A DNA stretch of 64,000 bases, from NCBI GenBank assembly GCA_905250115.1, contig CAJNOI010000104.1:271790-335789 (forward strand). Direction: 5' to 3'. Within the stretch, counting starts at the first letter, position 1; the number at the start of each line of letters is the position of its first letter. This DNA is from Adineta steineri (lineage: Eukaryota; Rotifera; Eurotatoria; Adinetida; Adinetidae). The position numbers and the translations under genes were made by a program. Under the pieces are notes generated by a model, which saw only the letters and a list, made by a program, of their open reading frames with translations, was not told the origin of the DNA and made no database searches. Below, in pieces: positions 47,358 through 59,343 of the stretch.

Positions 47358-50300
47358 CATGGTAGAACTAAATGAAGAAAGACAAGCAGTTTGTTATTTG
47401 TACTTGTGAGCTGTTGAGACATATAATAAGGTTCTACCAGTATTGAAATGATGACTATAGAGTTTTTAGTTTTTGCCCGAGGGATAAATTTTCAAGATTT
47501 ATATATATAAACGTAGAATTACAAAGAAGAAAAACAGATTTATCTTGTATACAATCAATGGTGAGGGTCAAGAATAGTAATGAAATCAAGGTACATAGAT
47601 CTATCTTTATGAATCTCATCATTATTCTCTAAGAAATTTTCTAGTGGAAGCAATATTATTATATCCATCCTTAGCACACATAGAAAAGAAAGATCTATAT
47701 ACTATCATAGAAATATTTAAGTACTTTATGAGTGTCAATCTTTGTCTCTTCTTTGTTTTTTGCGTCTTATTATAAGTACATAGAAAAGAAAATAAAAGGA
47801 TCAAAAATAACAGAGCTAAAGAAGATAACGATTTGAACATTAACTCTTGTTCTATTTTAGTTAGCTGTTATAGTTAATGATGAGATGATTTCTATTTCCT
47901 TATGTCAAAAAATAAAGAGCATAGAAGAAAAAAAAATATATATGAAGAAAAAAAAATGTAGGATGATGCTTCACCAATAGTCGATTTCTCGCTGACTAGA
48001 AAAGAAATAAGAGATTAAAGACATGTTGTGCCTTTAAGCTTTTTTTGAAAAAAAATATCGCAACAAAAAAAGTGACACTATCTTGTCAATATGAAACGCC
48101 TGTATATGTGGTAAAATCTCTTTTTCTCTTAAATTTTTGCTCTTCATACACTTTCTCTAATACCATTAGAGATAATTGACTTTAAGAAAAAAGCGAAGCA
48201 AAGAGAGAGAGAGAGATGCAGAGGAAGAGAGAAAGTGAGTGAATGGAGAAAAAATAGATAAAAGGAATGATATGAAAACGAAGTAGATAGACTACAGTAA
48301 TGTCTTCAACAGAACGAAGAAAGATAGAAAACAGGTAAGGAAAAGTTTCCTTCCGTTACATTCCGTTTTTTATTCTTTTCTTAAAAAATGAGAGTAAGAA
48401 TGTAATATGAAGTCAACCATAATCAATTTGTAAATGATTTGAATCTTTTGACTTTAAAATGACAATAGTAACGTTAGCAAAATGATTCTCAATATTCAAT
48501 GACCATTTATTTCAATTACAACTCTCTTATTTAAACAAATGACTTTCTTTTTTTAGGTTTTTCTTACAAGAAAACATGTAAGATCATTCTTTTTTTCTAT
48601 TGCTTCTAAATTCATTCAAGACAAAGATAATTACGACATTTTTTTCTTGTAGAAATTCTTTGGAAACCTATTGATAATTATGATCATTAAGTAAAGTATT
48701 ACATGAGTTAACTACATTCAATCTCATTTGATAATGATGTCTATGACCTTGTTTCTACTTTGTAAAACATCCTCTTACACATTTTTTTTAATCTTATATT
48801 AGCAAATTAAAAAAACAATATCAATATGATTTCTTTTAAAGATATCGAAGAAAACATACTTTTCTAATGGTAGTAATAGTTTCTTGTTTTTTCTTCAAGT
48901 TTGTTATTATAGCTGATCATCCTAAATTGCTTGTTGTCATCTCGCCCCCACCTTACTTTGCTCTTTCATTACCAACGTCAACATATTTGCTGATCGTAGA
49001 AAAAAAAACTGCATAGATAGTAACGCAGGTTATTGCTTATATATAGAATGTAATCGTCCGGTTAATTATATATCAACGATGTTTTAATCTAAATATGTTT
49101 TGTTCGTTACTGTTGATTAAGGTCATTTATTTTTATAAGTGATTTCTTTATTTTTTAGTTTCTTGGAAAAGAAAAAAGGAGAAGAAAAAAAAAGAAGAAA
49201 GAAAAAATTAATTATTCCTTATGCTTTTCTTTGTATCTCTATTCTTCTTCTTCTCTCACTCTGAATGACTGCAGGGTTCAGAACAGCATAGAAAATTGAA
49301 TAGACATATTGACAGTTAAATAATCGCGATCCGAGTGTAGTTTATTTTCTATATTGACCTTCTCTACACTTCTTTTTCTCATTCATCAAATAGAGTTAAG
49401 CTACGTTTTTTCTTCACTGAAATAAAAATAAGTTATTGAATAAATGGTCTTCATCTCATGGGGACAATACATAATAGTATGTTTAACAGTAGTTTGTTTG
49501 GCTAATCATTTAATTACTATCCATATTCAATTGACAGGCATTCATGATTATTCGTTTTATACATCGATTATTATTTATATATATTGATGAAACAGCAAAT
49601 GTCCAAAAAAAGCAAGTAGTTCATTTCTATTTTCAGATTATATAAACACTTCATAAAAAAAAAAGTTCACTTGATTCAATTATTATGTTTACTTTGACCT
49701 ACATTAAAAAATAAAAACTCAAAAAACGTTTTTGTCTTTTTCTCATAAAGATCTCAAGCATGCTCTCTTATCATGGTACTCATTCTTATTCCCAAGACAG
49801 TCAATCTTTTTTGCTTTGATCGTTGTTTCTTTTGCATTTATTCAGTTTTCTTCCTCTATCTCTTGTGTCGACGTCATTCACTTCAATTATGAGTCTTCAT
49901 TCACTTTCTCGAGACGTATACAAAAAGGTTAAATCGTTTTTGATCATCGCGCAAAAGTGATTTGCGTGAATTTTTTTTGTTGTTGTTCAACGTAAATGCT
50001 GCTAACTGACAAGCAAAACAAGAGAGACAAGAAAAGAAGTATTTTTTTTAATAAAGAGAGAGAAAGAATCAGCACTGAACAAAAACAGTGAATAGGATTA
50101 GGCATGTTGTCGAGCTAAGAGAAAACGTCATGACGGATGAGAACAAGACCCGCATGAAATGCTTATCAGCAGGAGAACGTAAGATCGACACCAAAAAAAA
50201 AAAAGAAAAGAAAAAAGAAATCCTTCAAGTTTCGATGCTTCATACTGTGATCCGTCGTTTTCAAAGACGTCATCATCAGTCGAGACGTATGCTGTGTCTT

Positions 50301-51407
50301 ATCAAGAGATAGTTTCTAAAAAATTAATGGAATAGACTTGTCATCTATGCACACATATTGCATGTGTGCATCGTTCAAGAAATTATAGACTATCTTTGTT
50401 ACGTCTGTCCACACTTATTATGTCAACAGATCGTTCTTGAACGAGTCTGTCAACAAACTTTTTATTTCTTGTTATGTTTTGTTTCTTATTTTTTTTTGTT
50501 TGTTAAAAATGAATGACATAATTAAGTTGATATACATTATTGAAGAAAGTTTTTAGTAGATGTTTTTTTACTCTGTTGTTTATATGATAGTCTATCAAGT
50601 TTGTTCGTACATTATTATCAATGAAGCGTATGCGAGTAAATCTTTATATTTAGCCCGAGAAAGATTTTAATTCGAAATTCTATTATATCCAAAGAGAATA
50701 TAAGAAATTTGTTAACATATTCAACGAAGAAAAAGAAAAGAAAAAGCATTTTGTTTTTTTCATGAAGTGACATCATTATCAACTAATTCAATCGAATTAG
50801 TTTGTTAAGAATATTATTTTAATCTATCATCATCTCTTTCCTTTTTTTCCTCTTTTCAACGAGTAACAAATTTTTTTCTTTTTAGATGAATCTTTACTAT
50901 ACTTAGATAAAGAAGAAAAAAACATATCATTTCGTTTGTTCATAGATCATAGCAAGTAGAAATATGGTATTAATGCACGCATATCTATTTCAAGGTATAT
51001 ATGATTATGATTGGATTGCATGCTTAGATAATCTTTATTATCGTGTTTAGCCTATATCCTTTAGAAGAAGAAAACAAAATCGTATTATTCTCCTCTTTTT
51101 TCTTCTTTTTTTCAATCATTTTTAACTATTATCAGTAAGTATACTTGTAAACATGTTTTCTAATTAAAAAATATCTTTCTTGAATACTTAGTCTTAAAGT
51201 ATTGTTGAAAAAAAAATATCATACATCAGTTTTTTTTTATTATATATAATAAATGAAGTTTTTAAAGGCGTCACTTGAGGTATTTTTAAAGGCATGATTT
51301 TAATAATATGAAAAATTTTATTTTTAGATATGTCTGTAAAAACACGACAAACGATAATCTCATCATCATGCTTGTTGATTTAACTAATCTTTCTTTTTCG
51401 CATATAC

Positions 51408-53176
51408 ATGACGACAGTGAACAACGATGAGCGAGTCAATTCCATAAGCGGTTTTCCACCGCAAACATCTCTTCTATTAGATAATCCCTCAACACGCCCA
51501 ATATTCATGTCCATTATTGTCATACTCAAAGTTTATCCGGTGCTCATGTGTATTTTGGGTTCATTTGGAAATTTATTATCATTTTGTGTTTTACTTCGTG
51601 CCAATATGAGACGATATTCAACATTTTGTTATTTAGCGTGTCTTGCTCTTGTTGATCTCGGAGTTATAATAACATTTTGTACTAATTTTATATCATTATA
51701 TCATTTTAATAATGATATACAAAATGGACCATTTGCATGTAAATTATTTGCATTTTGTATTTATTTTCTTCCACAGTATTCATCATGGATATTAGTTGCT
51801 GTTAGTATTGATCGTGTTATATCAGCAAAATATCTTCGTTTAGCTAAAACATGGTCAAAACCAAGACATTCTGTTTTAGTTACACTTTTACTTGGACTTG
51901 TTCTTGGATTATTAAATAGTCATTTTTTTCTATATGAAAATAATTCACTCAAACCAATACATCAACATCAATCAATTGTACAAAATAATCGAACTAATAT
52001 ACTTGACAAATATTTATCACCAGAAACACTTCTACCACATCATACTAATGAGTATTTATTACCCAATAGTTTTTCGCATGATATATCTAATAGTGCTTCT
52101 TCACCATCATCTCTATATGAACCATATACACCACCATCAATTCAATCAATTCATCAAGATGTAACATTACAACCACAACAACAACAACAAGATGATAGAA
52201 CTATAATAACAATTCAAAAACCAATTCCAATATTTGATGTTAATTATATTCACTGTTCACTTGAAAATTCTCCTCAACATGAAAATCTTCATGTCTATTG
52301 GGTGTGGATAGATCTCCTTATGAATGTCTTTTTACCATTTACAGGTAAATAAAAGAAAAAATATGTCTGTTTGTTTAATTTCCTACTTTTTTTTTCTTTA
52401 AAGCAATGATTGCTTGTACTATTATTATAATTTTAACACTTGTTCGTTCATCAACAAGATCCGGTTCAACATCTGCTCGTCGTTCACGTCGTCGTCGTAA
52501 TATATCTGTCATGTTAATTACTGTCAATCTTGTTTTTATTAGTTTAACAGCTCCAATAGTTATATTTTTAAGTATATACGTCTATGTTAAACAAGAAGCA
52601 AATCCTTATCATCAATTAATATTAATATTAATTAAAATCTTTTGTATTATTTTAATGAATCTTAATCATTCAGTAAATATTGTTATTTATTCAGTAACAG
52701 CAAAAGAATTTCGTACTGAAATGACAAATTTCTTACGTGCAGTACTTTATTGGATTATTGGTAAACCAACCAATCCACATGATTTACCATTTATGGAAGA
52801 TAATGAAACGTTTTTTTCACGTTTTAGACGTTTAAGATATAATTTATTTAAATGTTGTCAAATAAAAGTACGTTCAAATTCAACAAATGAAAATGATTCA
52901 AGTGGTTTAAATCACACAACAGCACCAGCCGGAGCAAATAAACGTTTATCAGCAGTTGATGGAAGTGTAGGAAAAAGTACACCGAAACAAAAAAAATCAA
53001 ATCGAAATGGTAAAAAACGAAGAAAATCTTCGAATACACGTTTTAGTGAAACATCTACAACAGGACATAGAAATAGTCATCGTCTAACAGTACAATTACA
53101 AGCTGATCCAATATCATCTGTTTCAGAACGTGAAGATTTATCATTACATGATAAATCAAATTCAACTGAAGATTAA
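51408..53176 (+). CDS. Orphan class A (rhodopsin-like) GPCR, peptide-receptor type
   Basis: Two exons (51408-52344, 52404-53176) give 569 residues; the intron interrupts TM5. Class A landmarks: TM1 with GNLLSFCVLL, TM2 CYLACLALVDLGVI, the TM3 cysteine in GPFACKLFAF, and SIDRVISAKY (DRV instead of DRY). The partner cysteine in loop 2 is in NYIHCSLEN. TM6 is NISVMLITVNLVFISLTAPI and TM7 is LNHSVNIVIYSVTAKEFR (N-x3-NxxIY instead of NPxxY). No signal peptide is seen. Extracellular loop 2 is about 115 residues long, with poly-Gln and Ser/His/Pro-rich sequence. The cytoplasmic tail is about 140 residues, basic, then Ser/Thr-rich. The overall pattern is that of lophotrochozoan neuropeptide receptors (FMRFamide-like). 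The ligand cannot be read from the sequence. Confidence 0.85.
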
Positions 53177-54821
53177 AAAAAAAAGAATTTTTTTTCTCTG
53201 TGTTAATTTTATTGTTATTCTGTTCTGCTATTTAAGTTTTATTTTTTTTCTGTTCTTGCTTTTGCTTATATATTCAATTCTAATCCCTTTTTCTTTCCTT
53301 GAACGTGCACAAAATATGACAACGAGACAAAAAAAATGAATCGATGATCTATTTCAATGAATATATCTCAAAAGGGTCGTTGGGAATTTTACAATGTTTT
53401 TGACAGACAAAACTATAATTGACAGTTTAATATATTAAAACTATTGCGATGTATATATATAATTTTTTTATGTCGTACGGATGGACGTTTTTTTAAAAGT
53501 ACATTGATTTATTTTTACAATTTTATAAAAATTTAAAATAAATACGTGATTTTCAAAAGTAATTTCCGCTCTTTTCCATCATAGCATGCAACACAGTAGT
53601 AAACTATGAAAAAATGCAACAAAATGTCCTTTAAGCTTCAATGATAATTATTCTATTCTATAACGAGAAGAGACTCAAATGGCTGATTAGTATTGAAGCG
53701 TATTAGATTTTCCTCCCATCCCCCAAAAATAAAAAAAAGAATCGGAAAAAATAACTAATTACAAAGATCAATCTAATATAAATGACTAAATGTTTGTCAT
53801 ATCAGTTCTTTATTTTTCAAAAAGAAGTTCGCGGAGTATAAATTAATCAAATAAGCAAAATTGTGTTAGTGCAAGTTCTTTGATCGATCGAGATAATGAA
53901 CTTTCATGTTAGAAATAGATCTATGAAAACTTTTCACCAGAAAAAATTGTATTTAATTGATACAAAATTAGCTTATTCTATTTTTTAGTTAAAAATAAAC
54001 TCATTTTATCTGTAAAAGGTCAGAATTCACGTAGCGATAAAATTACTATATTGACTTGAATTCTATTCTTACTTCAGATAATCTTAATAAAGTAAAGCAT
54101 ATTTTTTTCTTCTAGTCACGAGAGAGAATTAGACGTATTTTGAACATTTATGAACTAATTGGCATTAAGTCGAATAAAATCCTATTGATATCAGAGGAAA
54201 TTGTTTATGATTTAAATAGTTATAATTATATATATATATATACTATTAGAAAAATGAAATATGATTTTTGAGTACACATGCACTAAGTATAACGATATGT
54301 CCTTAGCATTTTTATTATGTCTCCATTGCAATAGTCATCCGTATATAGTTTAAACATATCTGAATATTAAATTACGTGACAAAAATTATGAATATATATT
54401 TATATAATTTTTTTAAGTTAAAGGTCACAGTTGTTTATTGTATAAATATATTCTAGTATCATACATGAATATACAAATAGACACGCAATCAATTCATTGA
54501 GTTTGTTTAGCTTCTTTTGGACTTATGATTTAATTAGAAAAAAATTATTGAATTATTCTTTGTTTGATTGTTGAACTCTATGGCATTAGATTTTATGAGG
54601 AATGAGATAAATTTAAAATAATCAAATTTAGTTATTCAATTTGAATGCATATCGATATGTATACTCTGTGACTCTTTTGAGGTAAACAAGAAAATTTGTT
54701 CCAATTATAATAACACATTGTATAAGATACATTTAATGATTTGTTTATCGTGTTTTTTGTAATAAATAAGAACGAAAAAAGCAAAAGATTTTTATCTTCT
54801 CCTCCACCTCTCTGCTTCCCT

Positions 54822-54850
54822 TTCTCTCTCTCTCTCTCTCTGTCTCTCTC
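54822..54850. repeat. TC dinucleotide microsatellite
   Basis: About 14 CT units with one interruption (TGTC). On the minus strand it produces a spurious Arg-Glu repeat in an open frame. Confidence 0.8.
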
Positions 54851-54974
54851 CTGTAACCAAAGATTATAAACTAATATAATTATAACAAAAACAAGCAAAT
54901 ATAAGAATGAAAAAAAGAAAAATACGCAACAAAAAGATGGAGAGACGCTTAAAAAAAGAATTAATGAAATATTA

Positions 54975-54994
54975 GTATATATATATATATATAT
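54975..54994. repeat. TA dinucleotide microsatellite
   Basis: About ten TA units just 3' of the TM9SF3 gene. Confidence 0.75.
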
Positions 54995-55163
54995 GAAAAG
55001 AAAAACAACAACAACAACAATAAACGTCTTTTTTTTGAAAGAAAAAGGAAAGAATAATTGTATAGTAAGGAACAATTTGTATTTGTTCTTATCTTTTTAT
55101 TGGTATGTCACTTAGTATCTGTGAGGTTTTGTTGCTGCGAGAAAAACAGAGTATTCATATTTT

Positions 55164-58100
55164 TTAGTCTATTTTAATTGAATAAATTTTTCGGACGAAT
55201 GCTTGAGTACCAATGTAACCAAATGTTCCACACATTATGCCTAGACCAAGAGAGAATAATGCCATATAACCAAAGTAAAATACTGTTTGAAACATTCCAT
55301 ACATTCTAGATAAAAAAAATTTGTTTTAATAGAATTTTAGTTTTCGATATGTAAATTACTTTGTTTTAAAAAAGAAATAGTACATTGCATATAAATAAAC
55401 ATAGAATGATGATGAAGCTCCAGCAAGAAAACTTGTCCATTGCCTAAAATATATTTTTTAATTAATATTCTAGATTTCAGTTATATGAAGAAAGTTTGTT
55501 TGACAGGTGATATATATATATACTGTATAATATGCTACAAAAGATCTACATAATCGTCGTAATTTTTCACTACATTACATTTTTATAAAAATAACTATAT
55601 TTATGCCTCAATAATTTCTTCTTCAATTCTAAAATAGACTAAATAAATTAACTGTTATTGTTTGTTTTTTTCCATTAGAACATATTCACATCACTTCTAA
55701 TGTTAGAATTAACGTGTTTGAACTTTCTCAAAAACATACAAAGTTTATGAAAAATGCGTAATATCATCCAAATGAAGTCCTCATGATTTTCGAATCGTGT
55801 CCATAACAAAAGCATTTGATTACGTCTCAATTAAATTTTTGGTCAACAATCAGTGGAGGATTTAGGGGGAGGGCGATGGGGGTGATTGTCCCCTCACCTT
55901 CCGAATTTTTTTTGATTTTTGACTACAAAAATGAAGGAAAAAATAGGCCCATACTACTTCAATTGGACTCAAAAAATAGCTTTTAGCCAAAATCGCACTT
56001 CCATACGCAAAAAAAAATCGTCGCTCCCCCCTTCCAAAGTCCTAGATCCGTCGCTGATAACAATGAGGTATAAAAAGCAACAACAAGTTCACATTATTAG
56101 GACTGGTACTGAGAATACGATAGACTCTATAAAATAGATGGATTTTATTCACTGCTATACATAACTAAATCGTTTATTTAAGGTTTCTGCTCTAATCAAC
56201 AAAATACTACTTTGAAAACTTTATTCAAATGAGATCCGATAATTATAGAAGTTTTCCATGACTGTGAATTTCTACAACTATTTAACATTTCCCATGAGTT
56301 TTATATGTTTGATTTTAATTTATACTAAAAAACATCTACATCCGTTGCTCAACCCTACATATCTCTAATCGTATTATCTTAATTAACATTGATGAATTGT
56401 ACTGTGCATTTTTTTCTTTGGCTCATTGAATTTTCTTCTCACGATGTCTTTAACAGTACTAGATCATATTTTCGTATATATATATGTCAGTCGAATGTTT
56501 TTTTTGTCGCATTATTTTGCAACAGCTGTACAAAATTTCCATTTTGTCCTTCAAAATAATAAAAACTTCTTTTACCATCGATAATCTTCTGCATTAAGCA
56601 AAAAATATGTTGCAACTATTGTTACACATACAGTCACAACGGCAAGTATTAAAAATACAAGTAACATAAATCCATAAACATAATAAATCTAAATAAAAAA
56701 TCTTTTTATTTTTTTTATATGGATTCTGTCTGTTTACCTTATATGCCCAAAATGATGTAAAAATGAAATACCTAAATAGCAAAGATTTTTAGATGAATTA
56801 TTATTCTTTACAAGAAAAAAATTAAATTTTAATTTACATCTCAATAAAAATCGAACCAAATGGTAAAACTCCACTTGCAAATATAATTACAAGTGGTTCC
56901 ATAAACCATTTCTTTTCGGGAATTGGTCGTGGAACAGCATTTGTTCGACATGGATGATTTGTTTTTCCGCTTATATTTCTTCCTAATACTGTTCCAACTG
57001 CAGTTAATGGCAATATAATAAATAAGCAAATAGCTGCTACACTTAACTACGAAAAAAAAAAGAAAAATTTAATTTTTTTTAAATCAAAGAGAACACAAAC
57101 CATAACAGTAAATGGAATTGAACGTGATGATCCATAGTAAATTGAAATAAAATTAACGAGAAATGCCACACCACATATTGAAACTGGAACAAGAAATGCG
57201 CCTACAATTATTTGTTTCATCCATAAATGTCCTTAAATGAAATAATAATACAATAAAAGAGTTTAGTATGTATCAAAAAAATAAATAACGAACCTCCCAT
57301 TCGTGCATATAAACTTCCACCAGTATAACCATTTACTATTCCTGATGCAGCATATAAAAATATAGCTGTACTAAATAATAATGCACGCCTAAAAAATAAA
57401 GAATTAATAAAATCGTTTTTTGAAAATTTTCATTTTACTCTGTATAAAGATCACCAAGAATAGTAATAACAATACAAAGTATGGTTACAGTTGCTATTTG
57501 ATAACCAGAACCAATTAATGAACAAAATAGTATCGGATGAGTTGGTGGACGAAATACATCACCATGTACTTGTTTCCAACCGTATTCATCACCTAAATCA
57601 CGTTCCTAGAATGAAATAATTATATATTCATCTAGTTTATCGGTAGTTTTCGTATTCTTACCATATCATCTAAATCATCATCTTTACCATATCTTGCATA
57701 ATCTTTTCTTAATGTTCTTAATAAAATCATACTAACAAGTCCAACAAGAAATAAAACCATCATAAATGAATTAAATATTGAAAACCAATGAATCTAAATA
57801 ACATAAATAAATATATTTTATTTTTTTTTCAAAATTTTTACTTTATGTTGAAAAAATCCTGCATCAAGATATTTATCAAATCTATTGACAAATTGTGTAT
57901 TCGATGATTTCCATACAACTTCATATGAAAATTCTAATTTTGTATTTGGTTTTATTTCTTTTTTTGATTCTGATGTTAAATTAACATCAATTATATGATT
58001 ACCATTATAACCAATTTCAAATTTTTTATGTGTCCATATATAGGCAGTTTTACCTGATTCATCCATTTCACCAACAATACCTAGAATATTTTTTAAAAGT

Positions 58101-58645
58101 TAAAAATAAATCTAGAAAATTAAATATAACTAACCCCAAATAGGTAAATCATCAATAAACATTTGATACCAGTAATGATTTTTAATTGCATATAAAAATG
58201 CATCATAATTTTCAGGTGTTAAAGTTATGTCACAGAATTCGGTTTTAGTTTTATCACCTAAAAATTTTGAATATGTTTGATAAATAAAATAGAAATAAAA
58301 ATCTTACGTTTAAAATTAATATCAACTCCACTATATTCTAATTCAACGCCTAAAATATTTTCACCTAATGTTTCATGATAATGTGAGATTTCTTTTTTTG
58401 TTCCTCGACAAAATGGTAATGAAAAATAATTATATGTTTCTTGTCGATTATGATATGGACCAACTGTGTTCATCCATAAAACAACTTCTTGACCTTCTTC
58501 ATACTAAATTAAAAAAAGCAAGGAAAATTACTCAATAGAACATATTTGTATTGTAACTAAATATGTATACTTTATGATCATGTTCATCACAATGAGTAAA
58601 TGTTAAAATACCCAAAAGAATAACAATTGAATGATATATATTCAT
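55164..58645 (-). CDS. TM9SF3: Transmembrane 9 superfamily member 3 (nonaspanin)
   Basis: Thirteen exons (58645-58571, 58503-58308, 58257-58135, 58080-57842, 57793-57662, 57605-57439, 57388-57294, 57231-57101, 57046-56838, 56771-56738, 56688-56576, 55443-55360, 55305-55164) give 579 residues, close to the usual ~589. A signal peptide and a luminal domain with [20 protein letters not shown] and [20 protein letters not shown] come first. Nine membrane segments follow, with loop motifs [52 protein letters not shown] and AEDYRWQW. The C-terminus KIYSIKID keeps the lysine/acidic COPI-type Golgi-retention signal. Nonaspanins act in Golgi glycosylation and in sorting of membrane proteins with glycine-rich membrane segments. 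Intron 11 (about 1.1 kb) holds a hAT-like element; the others are short. Confidence 0.96.
55851..56056. mobile_element. hAT-like MITE in TM9SF3 intron 11
   Basis: A 206-bp element. The left end is CAGTGGAGGATTTAGGGGGA and the right end, read inverted, is CAGCGACGGATCTAGGACTT, matching the common hAT end pattern CAGYGRMGGATYTAGG. Flanks TCAACAAT (55843-55850) and ATAACAAT (56057-56064) agree at 6 of 8 positions, as an old 8-bp target duplication would. Subterminal G-rich/C-rich tracts are much richer in GC than the host intron. A 72-codon plus-strand frame crossing it is chance. Confidence 0.8.
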
Positions 58646-59343
58646 TATTACAAAAGCTTTTTTTTTTGTTTTGTTCTATTTTAATCAATAATAATGATTA
58701 ATTAATAGGCTTGTCTATTCGATTGACCTCATATCTAGAAAAGAATAATTTTCGTTTTCTTGGGGTTAAATACATAGATAATTAAGATATGAATAAATTC
58801 AACTTTATTTTTGATACTCAAAACTATTTGTTTATTAAATAGGTCAGTGAAAATTATTTGAAAAATTGAGTTATGTTAATAAAAGAACAAGAAAATGAGA
58901 GTATTATTTATTTTTTGCAGAAGATAATCAAAGAAAGGAAATTGAATTACATGATTTGGCTTAGTGATTTTTGTTCTTTAACCAATAGATAATATCAATG
59001 AGCAAAAAGGACAAGAATGTGACAATGATCAATGAAATCAACAACACATAACTAATGATGAAGACTCGTCATCAAGTTTTTTCTTATTCTTATTGGTTCA
59101 TTCAACTTCATAACACATTTATGCATTTTGTTATAAGATAAAACACTTTATTTCTATAAATAATAAAGATTGAACAATCAAAATCAAAATCTTTGAAATT
59201 AAATAATTTTTAAACTTAACAAAATTCCATCATGGTCATTGCTAAGAATCAAAATTTTACTAATGGTATTGTGTGTGTGTAAACTAAAAGCAACCTTGTC
59301 TTTCAAGCATATTTATCAGAATTCATCGTAAATTAGAGAAAGG
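58646..59343. other. Divergent promoter region, TM9SF3 and CCDC170-like
   Basis: The two genes start back to back 0.7 kb apart, so this AT-rich stretch should hold both promoters. No specific site was recognised. Confidence 0.5.

Larger units (their letters stand above)
44598..51407. other. Gene-poor 6.8 kb region
   Basis: No coding region I can defend occurs in this stretch, the longest gap in the window. Open frames at 46430-46642, 47622-47840, 49732-49932 and 50088-50312 are short with biased, low-complexity composition. The DNA holds TA microsatellites (46985-47004, 47341-47357), a GA run (48199-48215) and many pyrimidine or purine tracts. It lies upstream of the GPCR and may contain its promoter, enhancers and non-coding 5' exons. 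Confidence 0.5.
53177..55163. other. Convergent intergenic 2 kb
   Basis: This lies between the convergent GPCR and TM9SF3 genes. It holds the GPCR 3' UTR, a TC microsatellite (54822-54850), a TA run (54975-54994) and a short ACA run (about 55,006-55,020). The 147-codon minus-strand frame at 54632-55075 is built from these repeats (poly-Val, poly-Ser, RERERE) and is not a gene. Confidence 0.55.

Noticed and set aside
49732-50312. Two plus-strand frames (66 and 74 codons) upstream of the GPCR
   Set aside because: Short, compositionally biased, no family features, and not joined in phase to the GPCR start.
54632-55075. 147-codon minus-strand frame
   Set aside because: Built from microsatellites (TC, TA, ACA) that translate to Arg-Glu, Tyr-Ile and Val runs; no start context or domain.
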